Shown here piece by piece: positions 7,161 to 15,889 of a stretch of 64,000 nucleotides of DNA. Within the stretch, counting starts at the first letter, position 1. The number at the start of each line of letters is the position of its first letter. The position numbers and the translations under genes were made by a program. Origin of the DNA: CAVSLM01 sp963728895 (lineage in GTDB: Bacteria > Pseudomonadota > Gammaproteobacteria > JBBQDK01); contig CAVSLM010000008.1 of assembly GCA_963728895.1 (NCBI GenBank), positions 186,001-250,000 of the forward strand, in the 5' to 3' direction. The notes below the pieces were generated by a model, which was not told where the DNA came from, searched no databases, and worked only from the letters and a program-made list of their open reading frames with translations.

Positions 7161-9506
7161 CTACCGCGTCAGCCCCATGTACAGCATCGGCAACCGCTCC
7201 GGCAGCCGCTGCACGTGATCGACCACGAAGTACCCTCCTGCGCCGAACAGGCGTGAGACGTAGTCATCCGCATGCGGGTCGAGGCTCAGGCAGAAGGTGT
7301 GCACGCCGCGGGTGGCAAGCTCCTCTACCGCCTTCCTGGTGTCGTGGCGCAGGTACTGCGGGTCGCGCACGTCGATGTCGGCGGGCTCGCCGTCGGTGAG
7401 CAGCAGCAGGAGCTTGCGCGACTGGGGCTGGCGCAGCAGGTAGTGGCCGGCGTGGCGTAGTGCGGCGCCCATGCGGGTCGATAGTTCCCCGCGCATGCCG
7501 GCGAGCCTGGCCTTGGCCTTGTCGTCATAGGGGTCGGCGAAATTCTTGAAGCGGTAGTACTCCACGTCGTGCCGGCCGTTGGAGGAAAAGCCGTGGATGG
7601 CGAAGGGATCGCCGATCTGGTCCATGGCCCAGGCGAGCAGCGCGGTGGCGTCGCGGGCGAGCGAAAGCACCGTGCCCCCGGCGCCGGCCGGGGTCTCGTT
7701 GGTGGACTCGGAAAGATCGAGCAGCACCAGCACCGCGAGATCGCGGGTCTTGCGCAGCAATCGCAGGTTCACGCGATGATCGGGCGTGCGGCCCATGCGC
7801 AGGTCCATCATGGCGGCGATGGCGGCGTTGAGATCGATGTCGTCTCCGTCCTCCTGCTTGCGCAGGCGTACCACGCCGCGCGGTTGCGCGGCTTCGATGA
7901 GGAGGCGCAGCTGTGAGGCGAGCGCCTTGTGCTGTTCCAGCGCGGCGTCGATGTCGGCGGGGCGTCCCCTGGGCAGACGACGCTCGTACAGCGTCACCCA
8001 GTCAGGGCGCGCGAGCTGCACCTGGTAGTCCCATTCGTCGTAATGATAGGGCTCGGGCGCGGGCTCCTTGCCCTGCAGCTGGTTGATGCTGACGCCGGGT
8101 GGGTCGCCGTCGCGGAAGAACTCGGTCTCGAGGATCCACACTTCCTGGGCGTCGTCGCCGGCGAGCTCGTTGTCGACCTCGTCGATCATCTCCATCAGCG
8201 ACACCTGGCGGCGCACCTGCCCGCGCTCCCAGGGCATGCGCTCCGCTTCGCCCTCCCAGGTCTGCTCAGCGAACGACCAGATCATGCGGTTGTCGTCGCG
8301 ATAGGCAATGCCGAGCTTTTCCAGCACCGAGGCGGGCGGAATGGAATAGTGGCCGCTCACCTCGTTGAACCAGTCGACGCCGAGGTCCCAGGCGAGGCCG
8401 TGCTCGTGCGGGTTCTCGCGCATGCGCTCTTGAAACGCCTGTGCCGCGGAGCGCACCACGGGATCGGCATCCTCGTACTCGGGATCGAGCATGGCATGCG
8501 CGGCGCGCTCCATGACATCGACGATGGGCTCGGCAGGACAGCTCACCTTGCGCAGCGCCACGTGAAAGCGACCCCAGAGCTGGCGCAGTCCGGGGAACTC
8601 CTGGATGGCAAGGTACTCGACGCGGGCGTCCTCGAAGAGGCCAATGAAGGCCATCTGCACCGGGCTCAGCGCCTCGGCCGAGAGCGCGCGCCGGGTATAG
8701 GCGAGATGCGCGGCGGCATGTGCCGCGGCAGCGCGATAGAGCTCGGGAGCGGGAATCTCCGCATAGTCGTCGTAGGCGTCCGGCAGATGGATGATGCCGT
8801 GCTCGATATAGGGCTTGTAGCCTTCGCGGCTCTCCACGTCGCCCGAGGTCGGACGCAGGTAGAAGTCGCGGCCCCACAGCGCGCGCAGATAGAAGTTGAG
8901 GCGCCGGTGCAGGTCCACGAACAGCGTGCCGCGGCGCTCGCGCTGGAGCACCGCCTGCGAGTCCGCCGACTCCAGGGCGAAATAGGCGAGCTGCGCTTCG
9001 AAGTTGCGGGCGTGCGCCTGTGCGCCCCACAGCGCCCAGCGTCGCAGGCCGCCGAGTGTCAGCTGGTGCAGCAGCACGTCCAGGTGATCGAGCATCGGGC
9101 GCAGTCCGCGGGGCGCCTTGCTCGCGAGCTGATGGATGAGCGCGAGGTAATCGCGCAGCAGCTCGGCATCGCCGAGGCGACGCGCAGCGACCGGTAGCGT
9201 TGCGAACAGCAGCTCGATGACTGCGCCGCTGGTGAGCGAGGACAACCGGTGCGCGGCGCCCAGGCTCTCGCCGATGGCGCTTTCTCCGACCTCCTTCACC
9301 ACGCCCGGCATCTCCTCCAGGAAGGCCACCACCAGTCCGCTGCCGCGGCCAAGCGCGCACAGCGCCTTGCCGCCGTCCAGGTACTGTTGCAGGCCGCCGG
9401 GCGACATGACGCGTGCGGCCTCGGCGAAGCTCGCGTGGAAGGTGTCGCGGACTTCCGGCGCCGCCTCCTGCAGGCAGCCGCGATAGTCGTCCAGGTTGAT
9501 GGTCAT
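7161..9506 (-). CDS. cbbO: RuBisCO activase accessory protein CbbO (VWA domain)
   Basis: A 781-residue protein with the CbbO layout: a long alpha-helical N-terminal region (from MTINLDDYRGCLQEAAPEVR) and a C-terminal von Willebrand A domain. The metal-ion-dependent adhesion site is seen as DLSES in LAVLVLLDLSES, with a later LLTDGEPAD. In the family, CbbO is the adaptor that binds RuBisCO through this site and works with the CbbQ hexamer to remove inhibitory sugar phosphates. It is the last gene of the cbb operon, 30 nt downstream of cbbQ. Length is normal for the family. Confidence 0.93.
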   Translation of the reverse strand: MTINLDDYRGCLQEAAPEVRDTFHASFAEAARVMSPGGLQQYLDGGKALCALGRGSGLVVAFLEEMPGVVKEVGESAIGESLGAAHRLSSLTSGAVIELLFATLPVAARRLGDAELLRDYLALIHQLASKAPRGLRPMLDHLDVLLHQLTLGGLRRWALWGAQAHARNFEAQLAYFALESADSQAVLQRERRGTLFVDLHRRLNFYLRALWGRDFYLRPTSGDVESREGYKPYIEHGIIHLPDAYDDYAEIPAPELYRAAAAHAAAHLAYTRRALSAEALSPVQMAFIGLFEDARVEYLAIQEFPGLRQLWGRFHVALRKVSCPAEPIVDVMERAAHAMLDPEYEDADPVVRSAAQAFQERMRENPHEHGLAWDLGVDWFNEVSGHYSIPPASVLEKLGIAYRDDNRMIWSFAEQTWEGEAERMPWERGQVRRQVSLMEMIDEVDNELAGDDAQEVWILETEFFRDGDPPGVSINQLQGKEPAPEPYHYDEWDYQVQLARPDWVTLYERRLPRGRPADIDAALEQHKALASQLRLLIEAAQPRGVVRLRKQEDGDDIDLNAAIAAMMDLRMGRTPDHRVNLRLLRKTRDLAVLVLLDLSESTNETPAGAGGTVLSLARDATALLAWAMDQIGDPFAIHGFSSNGRHDVEYYRFKNFADPYDDKAKARLAGMRGELSTRMGAALRHAGHYLLRQPQSRKLLLLLTDGEPADIDVRDPQYLRHDTRKAVEELATRGVHTFCLSLDPHADDYVSRLFGAGGYFVVDHVQRLPERLPMLYMGLTR

Positions 9507-9536
9507 GACCGGCTCCCCATCACAACGCTTGCCCCA

Positions 9537-10367
9537 TCAGAAGTAGGTCGAGACCGCCGCGTCCAGGGTGTCGCGCATGTCGGGATCGTCGGTGAGCGGG
9601 CGCACCAGCGCCATGCGGCAGGCGGCCCTGGGCTCGACGCCGCGATGGATCAGGAAGCCTGCGTACACCAGCAGTCGCGTGGAGATGCCCTCGTCGAGGC
9701 CATGGCCCTTGAGGTTGCGCGCACGGTGCGCGATGGCGACCAGCTTCTGGGCGATGTCGGCTGCCACGCCCGATTCATGGCTGACGATCTCGACTTCGGT
9801 CTCCGAGCCCGGATAGGCGAAGTCGAGCGCGCCGAAACGCTGCTTGGTCGATTGCTTCAGGTCCTTCATCAGGCTCTGGTAGCCCGGGTTGTAGGAGATC
9901 ACCAGCTGAAAATCCGGATGGGCGTTGACCACCTCGCCCTTCTTGTCCAGCGGCAGCTGGCGGCGGTGATCGGTGAGCGGATGGATCACCACGGTGGTGT
10001 CCTGGCGCGCCTCGACCACTTCGTCCAGATAGCAGATCGCACCGATGCGTGCGGCGACCGTGAGCGGCCCGTCCTGCCAGCGCGTGCCGCTGGCATCGAG
10101 CAGGTAGCGCCCGACCAGGTCGCTGGCCGTCATGTCCTCGTTGCAGGCCACGGTGATCAGCGGGCGGTCGAGCTTCCAGGCGATGTATTCGACGAAGCGC
10201 GACTTGCCGCAGCCCGTCGGGCCCTTGAGCATCACCGGCATGCGTGCCGCGTATGCCGCCTCGTACAGCTGCACCTCGTCCCCGGTCGGCCGGTAGTAGG
10301 GCTCGGTCGTGATCCGATACTGCTCGATGCCGTCCGCCTTGGATGCCGGTTGTGCCGATGTGCTCAT
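9537..10367 (-). CDS. cbbQ: RuBisCO activase CbbQ (MoxR-type AAA+ ATPase)
   Basis: A 276-residue AAA+ ATPase of the MoxR clade. Walker A is GPTGCGKS at residues 49-56 and Walker B is ICYLDEVVEA. In the family it forms a hexamer that with CbbO remodels inhibited RuBisCO. The neighbourhood cbbL-cbbS-cbbQ-cbbO is the textbook arrangement for form IA RuBisCO without carboxysome genes. A strong terminator precedes it, so it is likely made at a much lower level than RuBisCO. Confidence 0.95.
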   Translation of the reverse strand: MSTSAQPASKADGIEQYRITTEPYYRPTGDEVQLYEAAYAARMPVMLKGPTGCGKSRFVEYIAWKLDRPLITVACNEDMTASDLVGRYLLDASGTRWQDGPLTVAARIGAICYLDEVVEARQDTTVVIHPLTDHRRQLPLDKKGEVVNAHPDFQLVISYNPGYQSLMKDLKQSTKQRFGALDFAYPGSETEVEIVSHESGVAADIAQKLVAIAHRARNLKGHGLDEGISTRLLVYAGFLIHRGVEPRAACRMALVRPLTDDPDMRDTLDAAVSTYF

Positions 10368-10403
10368 AACGCTTCGCCTCTGTTGCGTCGCCCGTAAAAT
10401 GAA

Positions 10404-10438
10404 AAAGCCCCCGTCGCTTGGCGCCGGACGGGGGCTTT
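10404..10438 (-). terminator. Terminator or attenuator between cbbS and cbbQ
   Basis: A 12-bp perfect stem AAAGCCCCCGTC / GACGGGGGCTTT around an 11-nt loop, with a T-run after it when read on the minus strand (the A-run at 10402-10406). It is a textbook rho-independent terminator placed inside the operon. It presumably lets only part of the transcripts continue into cbbQ and cbbO. Confidence 0.85.
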
Positions 10439-10461
10439 GAGTCCTGCCGGTCCGGAGCCGG

Positions 10462-10821
10462 TTACTTCATCTTGCCCCGATAGATCACCATGGCCGTTCC
10501 CTGCGACTGCTTGTAGTTGTCGTAGCCGACCAGGCGCACGTGGTGACCGGGATTGGCCTTGTGGCAGGCGTCGGCCTCGGCCAGGATGCGATCCACGTCG
10601 GTTTCGCCGAACATGGGCAGCTTCCACATGTACCAGTAGTGGTCGAAGGCATTCTCCGGCTCGGTGTGCTCGAGGGCCGGATTCCAGCCCTTTTTCACCA
10701 GGTACTCGACCTGCTTGCGGATGTCGTCCTTCTCCATGGCGGGCAGGTAGGAGAAGGTCTCGAACTTGCGGCTTGCCGGATCGCTCAAGCGCGACTTGTA
10801 GTCCTGTAGTGCTTCGCTCAT
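10462..10821 (-). CDS. cbbS: RuBisCO small subunit CbbS
   Basis: A 119-residue form I small subunit. It has the typical opening SRKFETFSYLPAMEKDDIRK, the central WYMWKLPMFGETD, and the closing VRLVGYDNYKQSQGTAMVIY. It assembles as L8S8 with CbbL in the cytosol. It follows cbbL by about 90 nt, a gap holding a large palindrome, and is followed by a terminator. Confidence 0.97.
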   Translation of the reverse strand: MSEALQDYKSRLSDPASRKFETFSYLPAMEKDDIRKQVEYLVKKGWNPALEHTEPENAFDHYWYMWKLPMFGETDVDRILAEADACHKANPGHHVRLVGYDNYKQSQGTAMVIYRGKMK

Positions 10822-10877
10822 TGCCGGTTCCTCTTGCGTGATGGTGCGGCGTGCTGCACGCCAGCGGTGATCGTGAT

Positions 10878-10903
10878 CCGCCGGGGCGTCGACGCCCCGG
10901 CGG
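10878..10903. promoter_or_regulatory. 26-bp perfect palindrome between cbbL and cbbS
   Basis: The half CCGCCGGGGCGTC is followed directly by its complement, giving a perfect dyad with no spacer. In mRNA it would form a very stable hairpin between the two RuBisCO cistrons. It could protect or process the message, or tune the ratio of the subunits. There is no T-run, so it is not a standard terminator. Confidence 0.6.
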
Positions 10904-10912
10904 GCAATATCA

Positions 10913-12340
10913 TTACTTGTGGGCGACGTCCAGCTTGTCGATGGTGTCGAACTCGAATTTGATTTCCTTCCAGGTCTCCATCGCGGCCTTCAGCTCCGGG
11001 CTGTGCTTGGCGGCGGCGGTGAGGACTTCCTTGCCTTCCTTCTCGATCGCACGGCCCTGGTTGCGGGCCTCGACGCAGGCTTCCAGCGCCACGCGGTTGG
11101 CTGCCGCGCCCGCGGCGTTGCCCCACGGATGACCCAGCGTGCCGCCGCCGAACTGCAGCACGGCGTCGTCGCCGAAGATGGTGACCAGTGCCGGCATGTG
11201 CCAGACGTGGATGCCGCCGGAGGCCACCGCGAAGGCACCGGGCATCGAACCCCAGTCCTGGTCGAAGAAGATGCCTCGCGAGCGGTCTTCCTTCACGTAC
11301 TTCTCGCGCAGCAGGTCGATCCAGCCCAGCGTCGCCTCACGGTCGCCTTCCAGCTTGCCGACCACAGTGCCGGTGTGCAGGTGATCGCCGCCCGACAGGC
11401 GCAGGATCTTGGTCAGCACGCGGAAGTGAATGCCGTGGTGCGGGTTGCGGTCGAGCACGGCGTGCATGGCGCGATGGATGTGCAGCAGCATACCGTTGTC
11501 ACGGCACCAGTTGGCGAGACCGGTGTTGGCGCAGAAGCCGCCGGTGATGTAGTCGTGCATGACGATCGGTGCGCCCAGCTCTTTGGCGTGCTCGGCGCGC
11601 TTGTACATCTCTTCCGGGGTCGGGGCGGTGACGTTCAGGTAATGGCCCTTGCGCTCGCCCGTTTCCTGCTCGGCCTTGTGGATGGCTTCCATGACGAAGT
11701 CGAAACGCGTGCGCCAGCGCATGAAGGGCTGGGAGTTGACGTTTTCGTCGTCCTTGGTGAAGTCCAGGCCGCCGCGCAGACATTCGTACACGGCGCGGCC
11801 GTAGTTCTTGGCGGACAGGCCGAGCTTGGGCTTGATGGTGCAGCCGAGCAGCGGACGGCCGTACTTGTTCATGATGTCGCGTTCGACCTGGATGCCCTGG
11901 GGCGGACCGCCGCAGGTCTTCACGTAGGCGATCGGGAAGCGCACGTCTTCCAGGCGCAGAGCGCGGATCGCCTTGAAGCCGAACACGTTGCCCACCAGCG
12001 AGGTGAACACGTTCACCACCGAGCCCTCTTCGAACAGGTCGATGGGGTAGGCCACGAAGGCATAGAAGCAGGTGTCGTCGCCCGGCACGTCTTCGATGCG
12101 GTAGGCCCGGCCCTTGTAATAGTCGAGATCGGTCAGCAGGTCGGTCCACACCGTGGTCCAGGTGCCGGTGGAGGACTCGGCGGCGACGGCGGCAGCGGCC
12201 TCTTCGCGCGGCACACCGGGCTGCGGCGTGATCTTGAAGCAGGCCAGGATGTCGGTTTCATTGGGGGTGTATTCGGGCATCCAGTAGGTTTCGCGATACT
12301 CCTTCACGCCCGCCTTGTAGCTCTTTACTTTTGCTGACAT
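10913..12340 (-). CDS. cbbL: RuBisCO large subunit CbbL (form I)
   Basis: A 475-residue form I large subunit that fixes CO2 on ribulose bisphosphate. Catalytic elements are present: K170 in GCTIKPKLGLS, the carbamylated K196 with D198 and E199 in GGLDFTKDDENVNSQPF, and the HIHRAMHAV segment near residue 287. Its operon with cbbS, cbbQ and cbbO and the absence of carboxysome genes point to the IAq subtype. The ATG is preceded by AAGGAGGT-like sequence. CbbR is divergent upstream, with dyads suited to its binding. Confidence 0.98.
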   Translation of the reverse strand: MSAKVKSYKAGVKEYRETYWMPEYTPNETDILACFKITPQPGVPREEAAAAVAAESSTGTWTTVWTDLLTDLDYYKGRAYRIEDVPGDDTCFYAFVAYPIDLFEEGSVVNVFTSLVGNVFGFKAIRALRLEDVRFPIAYVKTCGGPPQGIQVERDIMNKYGRPLLGCTIKPKLGLSAKNYGRAVYECLRGGLDFTKDDENVNSQPFMRWRTRFDFVMEAIHKAEQETGERKGHYLNVTAPTPEEMYKRAEHAKELGAPIVMHDYITGGFCANTGLANWCRDNGMLLHIHRAMHAVLDRNPHHGIHFRVLTKILRLSGGDHLHTGTVVGKLEGDREATLGWIDLLREKYVKEDRSRGIFFDQDWGSMPGAFAVASGGIHVWHMPALVTIFGDDAVLQFGGGTLGHPWGNAAGAAANRVALEACVEARNQGRAIEKEGKEVLTAAAKHSPELKAAMETWKEIKFEFDTIDKLDVAHK

Positions 12341-12478
12341 CAGAAAACCTCCTTCAGGAAAAGACCGCGAGCGGGTGCGGCTCGCGGCCGGGTTATTCGG
12401 GCGGCGGAAGCTCCGCCTACCCCATCACGGGGCGGTTCGAAAAGGGCCTGCCCGGCGATAGGCGCACAACTTACAGGA

Positions 12479-12533
12479 GAATATCCATAAATGATATTCA
12501 AAGTTAGTGATTGTCGTGATAAGGTTGGCTTAT
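12479..12533. promoter_or_regulatory. Putative CbbR operator in the cbbL-cbbR intergenic region
   Basis: A perfect inverted repeat GAATATC-N7-GATATTC lies at 12479-12499 and a second, ATAAG-N5-CTTAT, at 12519-12533. Both have the T-N11-A character expected of LysR-type regulators, and the region is AT-rich against a GC-rich background. The location between divergent cbbL and cbbR fits activation of cbbL and autoregulation of cbbR. Confidence 0.65.
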
Positions 12534-12551
12534 GGTTATAGGGCGCCTTTC

Positions 12552-13457
12552 ATGAGTATCACCTTGCGCCAGCTGAAGATATTCGAGGCCGTCGCACGGC
12601 ACCGGAGCTACACCCGTGCCGCCGGCGAGCTGCACCTAACCCAGCCGGCCGTCTCCATGCAGATCAAGCAGCTGGAGCTGTCGGCGGGGCTACCGCTGTT
12701 CGAGCAGGTGGGGAAAAAGGTGTATCTCACCCAGGCCGGCAATGAGCTGCACCACTACGCGCGGGCGATCGGCCAGCAGCTCAACGAGGCCGAGCATGTG
12801 CTCGCCGAACTGCGCGGCGTACGCCGCGGCCGGCTGACCATCGCCGTGGCCAGTACGGCGAATTATTTCGCGCCACGCCTGCTGGCCGCCTTCGCTCGGC
12901 TCCACGAGTCGGTGACCTTCAGCCTCGATGTCACCAACCGTGAGACCCTGCTGCGCCACCTGGAGTCCAACGACAAGGACCTGGTGATCATGGGCAAGCC
13001 ACCGGAGGGCACGGACGTGACGGCCGTGGCATTCATGGAAAATCCCCTGGTGGTCATTGCGCCGCCCGACCATCCGCTGGTGGGGCAGCGCCGCATTCCG
13101 CTCGAGCGCCTGCAGCAGGAGTCCTTCGTGCTGCGCGAGCAGGGCTCGGGGACCCGCATTGCCATGGAGCGCTTCTTCACCGAGCGTGGCATACAGCTTT
13201 CCACCGGGATGGAGCTCAGCAGCAACGAAGGCATCAAACAGTCGGTGGAGGCGCGCCTCGGTCTCGGGATCGTCTCCGCGCACACGCTGGAGCTGTTTCT
13301 CGAGGCCAGGCGCCTAGTGGTACTGGATGTTACAGGCTTTCCCATCCTGCGCCACTGGTACATCGTCCATCGCACCGGCAAGCGCCTGACCCCGGTGGCG
13401 AAGGCCTTCAAGGACTTCGTCATCGCCGAAGCGGCCGGCCTGATGAAAGTGGCCTGA
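12552..13457 (+). CDS. cbbR: LysR-type regulator CbbR
   Basis: A 301-residue LysR-type transcriptional regulator. The N-terminal winged helix-turn-helix is MSITLRQLKIFEAVARHRSY followed by TRAAGELHLTQPAVSMQIKQ. The C-terminal effector domain resembles CbbR proteins (for example ENPLVVIAPPDHPL and SSNEGIKQSVEARLGLGIVS). I chose the ATG giving MSITLRQ because the upstream alternative would run through the operator. It is divergent from cbbL and expected to activate the cbb operon in response to Calvin-cycle metabolites. Confidence 0.9.
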   Translation: MSITLRQLKIFEAVARHRSYTRAAGELHLTQPAVSMQIKQLELSAGLPLFEQVGKKVYLTQAGNELHHYARAIGQQLNEAEHVLAELRGVRRGRLTIAVASTANYFAPRLLAAFARLHESVTFSLDVTNRETLLRHLESNDKDLVIMGKPPEGTDVTAVAFMENPLVVIAPPDHPLVGQRRIPLERLQQESFVLREQGSGTRIAMERFFTERGIQLSTGMELSSNEGIKQSVEARLGLGIVSAHTLELFLEARRLVVLDVTGFPILRHWYIVHRTGKRLTPVAKAFKDFVIAEAAGLMKVA

Positions 13458-13896
13458 TCGTCCCACAGGAAACTCATCTGTCGGTTCGTCTGGCGGCGCA
13501 GGCGCACCACTTCACCCGGTATCCCGTGAGTGGGCGCGTGACATTCCAACGTCGACTCAACCTGTGTAGGACGGTTCGTGACCGCCCCTGCCGTGAATCG
13601 GTCACATGTTCTCTTTCAACCTGCCGCGCAGCGGCCGGCACGCTGCACCTCCATTTTTTCCTCAACGATGAAAGGGACATTCCGCCCCAAGCGGGTCCCG
13701 TCACGTGTCAGTTGTGTACGGCAGGATCGACGAGGTACGAACGAATTGCACGTGCGTGGCATTTCAATCGCATCGCTAACAACTTTTCCTGCCCATGGAC
13801 GATATAGCGCGCCTGGAGTAAGGGGCCAACATCCACGCCGCGCGGATCGGCTCATTGGCCGCAATAACCGGAAGAGTTATAAGGGTTGAGGATGCG
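13458..13896. other. Gap without recognised gene before the chemosensory operon
   Basis: About 440 nt separate cbbR from the first chemosensory gene. I see no convincing coding sequence, terminator or repeat. The operon promoter should lie here, but I cannot place a confident sigma-70 or sigma-28 type element. GAGG at 13888-13892, in front of the cheY-like ATG, is a reasonable ribosome site. Confidence 0.4.
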
Positions 13897-14262
13897 ATGA
13901 AATCTGTCTTTCTGGTGGACGATTCCACCACGGTCCTTCTCAGTACCGCCAGCATTCTGGCGAAGGCCGGCTATGAGGTGGAAAAGGCCGCTTCCGGCGC
14001 CGAAGCTCTTGGCAAGCTCAAGTCGGGTTTGAAACCGGACCTGTTGATAACCGACCTGAACATGCCGGGCATGAATGGCATCGAGCTCATCAAGGCGGTG
14101 CGACAACTGCCCAAATACCGCTTCATGCCGATCCTGTTTCTGACCACCGAATCCCAGCAGAGCAGGCGGGCCGAGGCCAAGGCGGCCGGCGCCTCGGGGT
14201 GGCTGGTCAAGCCAACCACGGCGGACGAGTTGCTGGGCACCATCAAGCTGGTGATCAAGTGA
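13897..14262 (+). CDS. CheY-like single-domain response regulator
   Basis: A 121-residue receiver domain. It has the acidic pair in LVDDS (D8, D9), the phosphoacceptor D53 in ITDLNMPGMNG, the threonine in FLTTES and the lysine in WLVKPTT. There is no output domain, so it acts by protein contact. It is the first gene of the chemosensory operon, and its stop overlaps the GTG start of the next gene (GTGA). It is the likely target of the CheA encoded downstream. Confidence 0.92.
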   Translation: MKSVFLVDDSTTVLLSTASILAKAGYEVEKAASGAEALGKLKSGLKPDLLITDLNMPGMNGIELIKAVRQLPKYRFMPILFLTTESQQSRRAEAKAAGASGWLVKPTTADELLGTIKLVIK

Positions 14263-15542
14263 CGCCTGATCTCAAGGAATTTCGCGCCTCCTATTGCAAA
14301 CGTGCGGTGCTGACCGCACTCGTAACCGCCGTGCTTATCGGTCTCGGCGTTGCGCTGTTTCACGAGCCCTACCACGCATTGCTGGGTCGTCTGCTCGGCC
14401 TGTCCGAACCGATCGGGGATGCCGTGGTGGCGGTGGCGATCGTCCTGTTGTCGTTCGCCATACAGCTTGCTCTGTCCACCACCCTCTTCTGGGACACCAG
14501 GTTCGGCCTGGGCAGTGCCTGCCAAAGCTGGCTTACGGGAAAGCGACAGCGAATCCTGCGAAATATTCAGCAGGTGGCGGTTGAACTGGAGAGCTTCAAG
14601 GACTTCAAGCGGGTCGTGCAGGAACTCCTGACGGCCATCTCGGCGGAGACCGAAAAGTCGGCACTTGGCATCATGCAGGAGTTGCAGAAGGTCGATGCCA
14701 ACGTCACCGACTTGAGTGGTTTTGTTCGCGGGTCGACCCACGAATCCAACAATCAGATGGAACTGACGAACCGGCAGATCGTCGCCAACCGGCAGCTTAT
14801 CGCAGACATGCACACCTATATCGAGCAACGCTGCGAGCAAACCAGAATAGACAAGGTCAGGGTCGACACGCTGGTCAGCGAGGCCCGGTCGCTTCAATCG
14901 CTCGTCGAGCTCATCAAGAACATCGCCGGCCAAACCAACCTGCTTTCACTCAACGCGGCCATCGAGTCGGCAAGAGCCGGTGAATCCGGGCGCGGATTCG
15001 CGGTAGTCGCCAACGAGGTTCGCAAGCTTTCCGGACAGACCGAGCAGGCCGTGGCGAAAGTGCGCGAGGGAATCTTTCAGGTCGCTTCCACGATAGAAGA
15101 GCAGTTCCAGGACAAGTTGGTGGATTCCAACAGCCAGCGCGAGATCGAGGCCCTGGGGAAATTTTCCGAGCAGTTGTCCAGCCTCGGTGAGCGCTATGTG
15201 GAGCTGGTGACGCACGATACCGAGACTCTGGTCAGGATCGAGGAGAGCAACCGTGAGCTCTCCCGAATGTTCATGGACGTGATGGCCAGCATCCAGTTCC
15301 AGGATGTGACGCGCCAGCAGGTCGAGCACGTGCTCAAGGCCATGGAACGCCTCAACGAGCATCTGCTGGTTTTGCGTGAAGCGCTGTCCGATCCCGATAA
15401 GCCAGCCAGCATCACACCGCTGAGCCAGCACCTCGACCAGATGTTCGAGGGCTATGTCATGGATGCGCAGCGCAACAAGCACAATCGCGCGCTCGATCGT
15501 CAGGCAGCGGGCAGGACCGGTGCCAGAGTCGAGTTGTTCTGA
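14259..15542 (+). CDS. Methyl-accepting chemotaxis protein with a CheZ-like motif
   Basis: A 427-residue chemoreceptor starting at a GTG that overlaps the previous stop. Two closely spaced membrane spans (VLTALVTAVLIGLGVALF and AVVAVAIVLLSFAIQLALS) leave almost no periplasmic domain, so the signal is probably internal. The hairpin-tip motif NIAGQTNLLSLNAAIESARA is present. The C-terminal part contains FQDVTRQQ, with D349 and Q353 spaced as in the catalytic D-x3-Q of the CheZ phosphatase. That may give it in-cis phosphatase activity. This second role is inference. Confidence 0.88.
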   Translation: MTPDLKEFRASYCKRAVLTALVTAVLIGLGVALFHEPYHALLGRLLGLSEPIGDAVVAVAIVLLSFAIQLALSTTLFWDTRFGLGSACQSWLTGKRQRILRNIQQVAVELESFKDFKRVVQELLTAISAETEKSALGIMQELQKVDANVTDLSGFVRGSTHESNNQMELTNRQIVANRQLIADMHTYIEQRCEQTRIDKVRVDTLVSEARSLQSLVELIKNIAGQTNLLSLNAAIESARAGESGRGFAVVANEVRKLSGQTEQAVAKVREGIFQVASTIEEQFQDKLVDSNSQREIEALGKFSEQLSSLGERYVELVTHDTETLVRIEESNRELSRMFMDVMASIQFQDVTRQQVEHVLKAMERLNEHLLVLREALSDPDKPASITPLSQHLDQMFEGYVMDAQRNKHNRALDRQAAGRTGARVELF

Positions 15543-15560
15543 CGGGCGCAGGGGACATCG

Positions 15561-15875
15561 ATGGGCAAGCGCAAATCATCCTTGGTGGTTGCAGGCGAGA
15601 TGACCATTTATGGTGCCGCGGAACTGAAGAGCAGGCTGATGAACGCGATCAAACAGACGCCGGACCTGGAAATCGATCTGTCGTCCGTCTCGGCGATCGA
15701 CTCGGCGGGTCTTCAAATCCTGTATCTGGCAAAGCGCGAAGCCACCCGAATGAAGCACTCGATGCGCATCGTTGCGCACAGCGAACCGGTACGCGAATTG
15801 CTCGATCTGTACAACCTGGTGGCCTATTTTGGCGATCCACTGCTGATTCAGGCCCGCGAGCACAAGGCCACCTAG
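15561..15875 (+). CDS. STAS domain protein (anti-sigma antagonist-like)
   Basis: A 104-residue single STAS domain. The phosphorylatable serine is in IDSAGLQILYLAK, the typical position in SpoIIAA-like proteins. STAS proteins switch partners according to serine phosphorylation. Its place between an MCP and CheA suggests that it is a component or target of the chemosensory pathway, as in some non-flagellar chemosensory clusters. Confidence 0.85.
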   Translation: MGKRKSSLVVAGEMTIYGAAELKSRLMNAIKQTPDLEIDLSSVSAIDSAGLQILYLAKREATRMKHSMRIVAHSEPVRELLDLYNLVAYFGDPLLIQAREHKAT

Positions 15876-15889
15876 TCCAGGAGTGCGTC

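Noticed and set aside
10919..12337. Long plus-strand open frame (about 470 codons) antisense to cbbL
   Set aside because: cbbL is certain; the antisense frame follows from high GC at third codon positions and has no protein-like motifs. The same applies to the long frames antisense to katG, the MCP gene and cydA.
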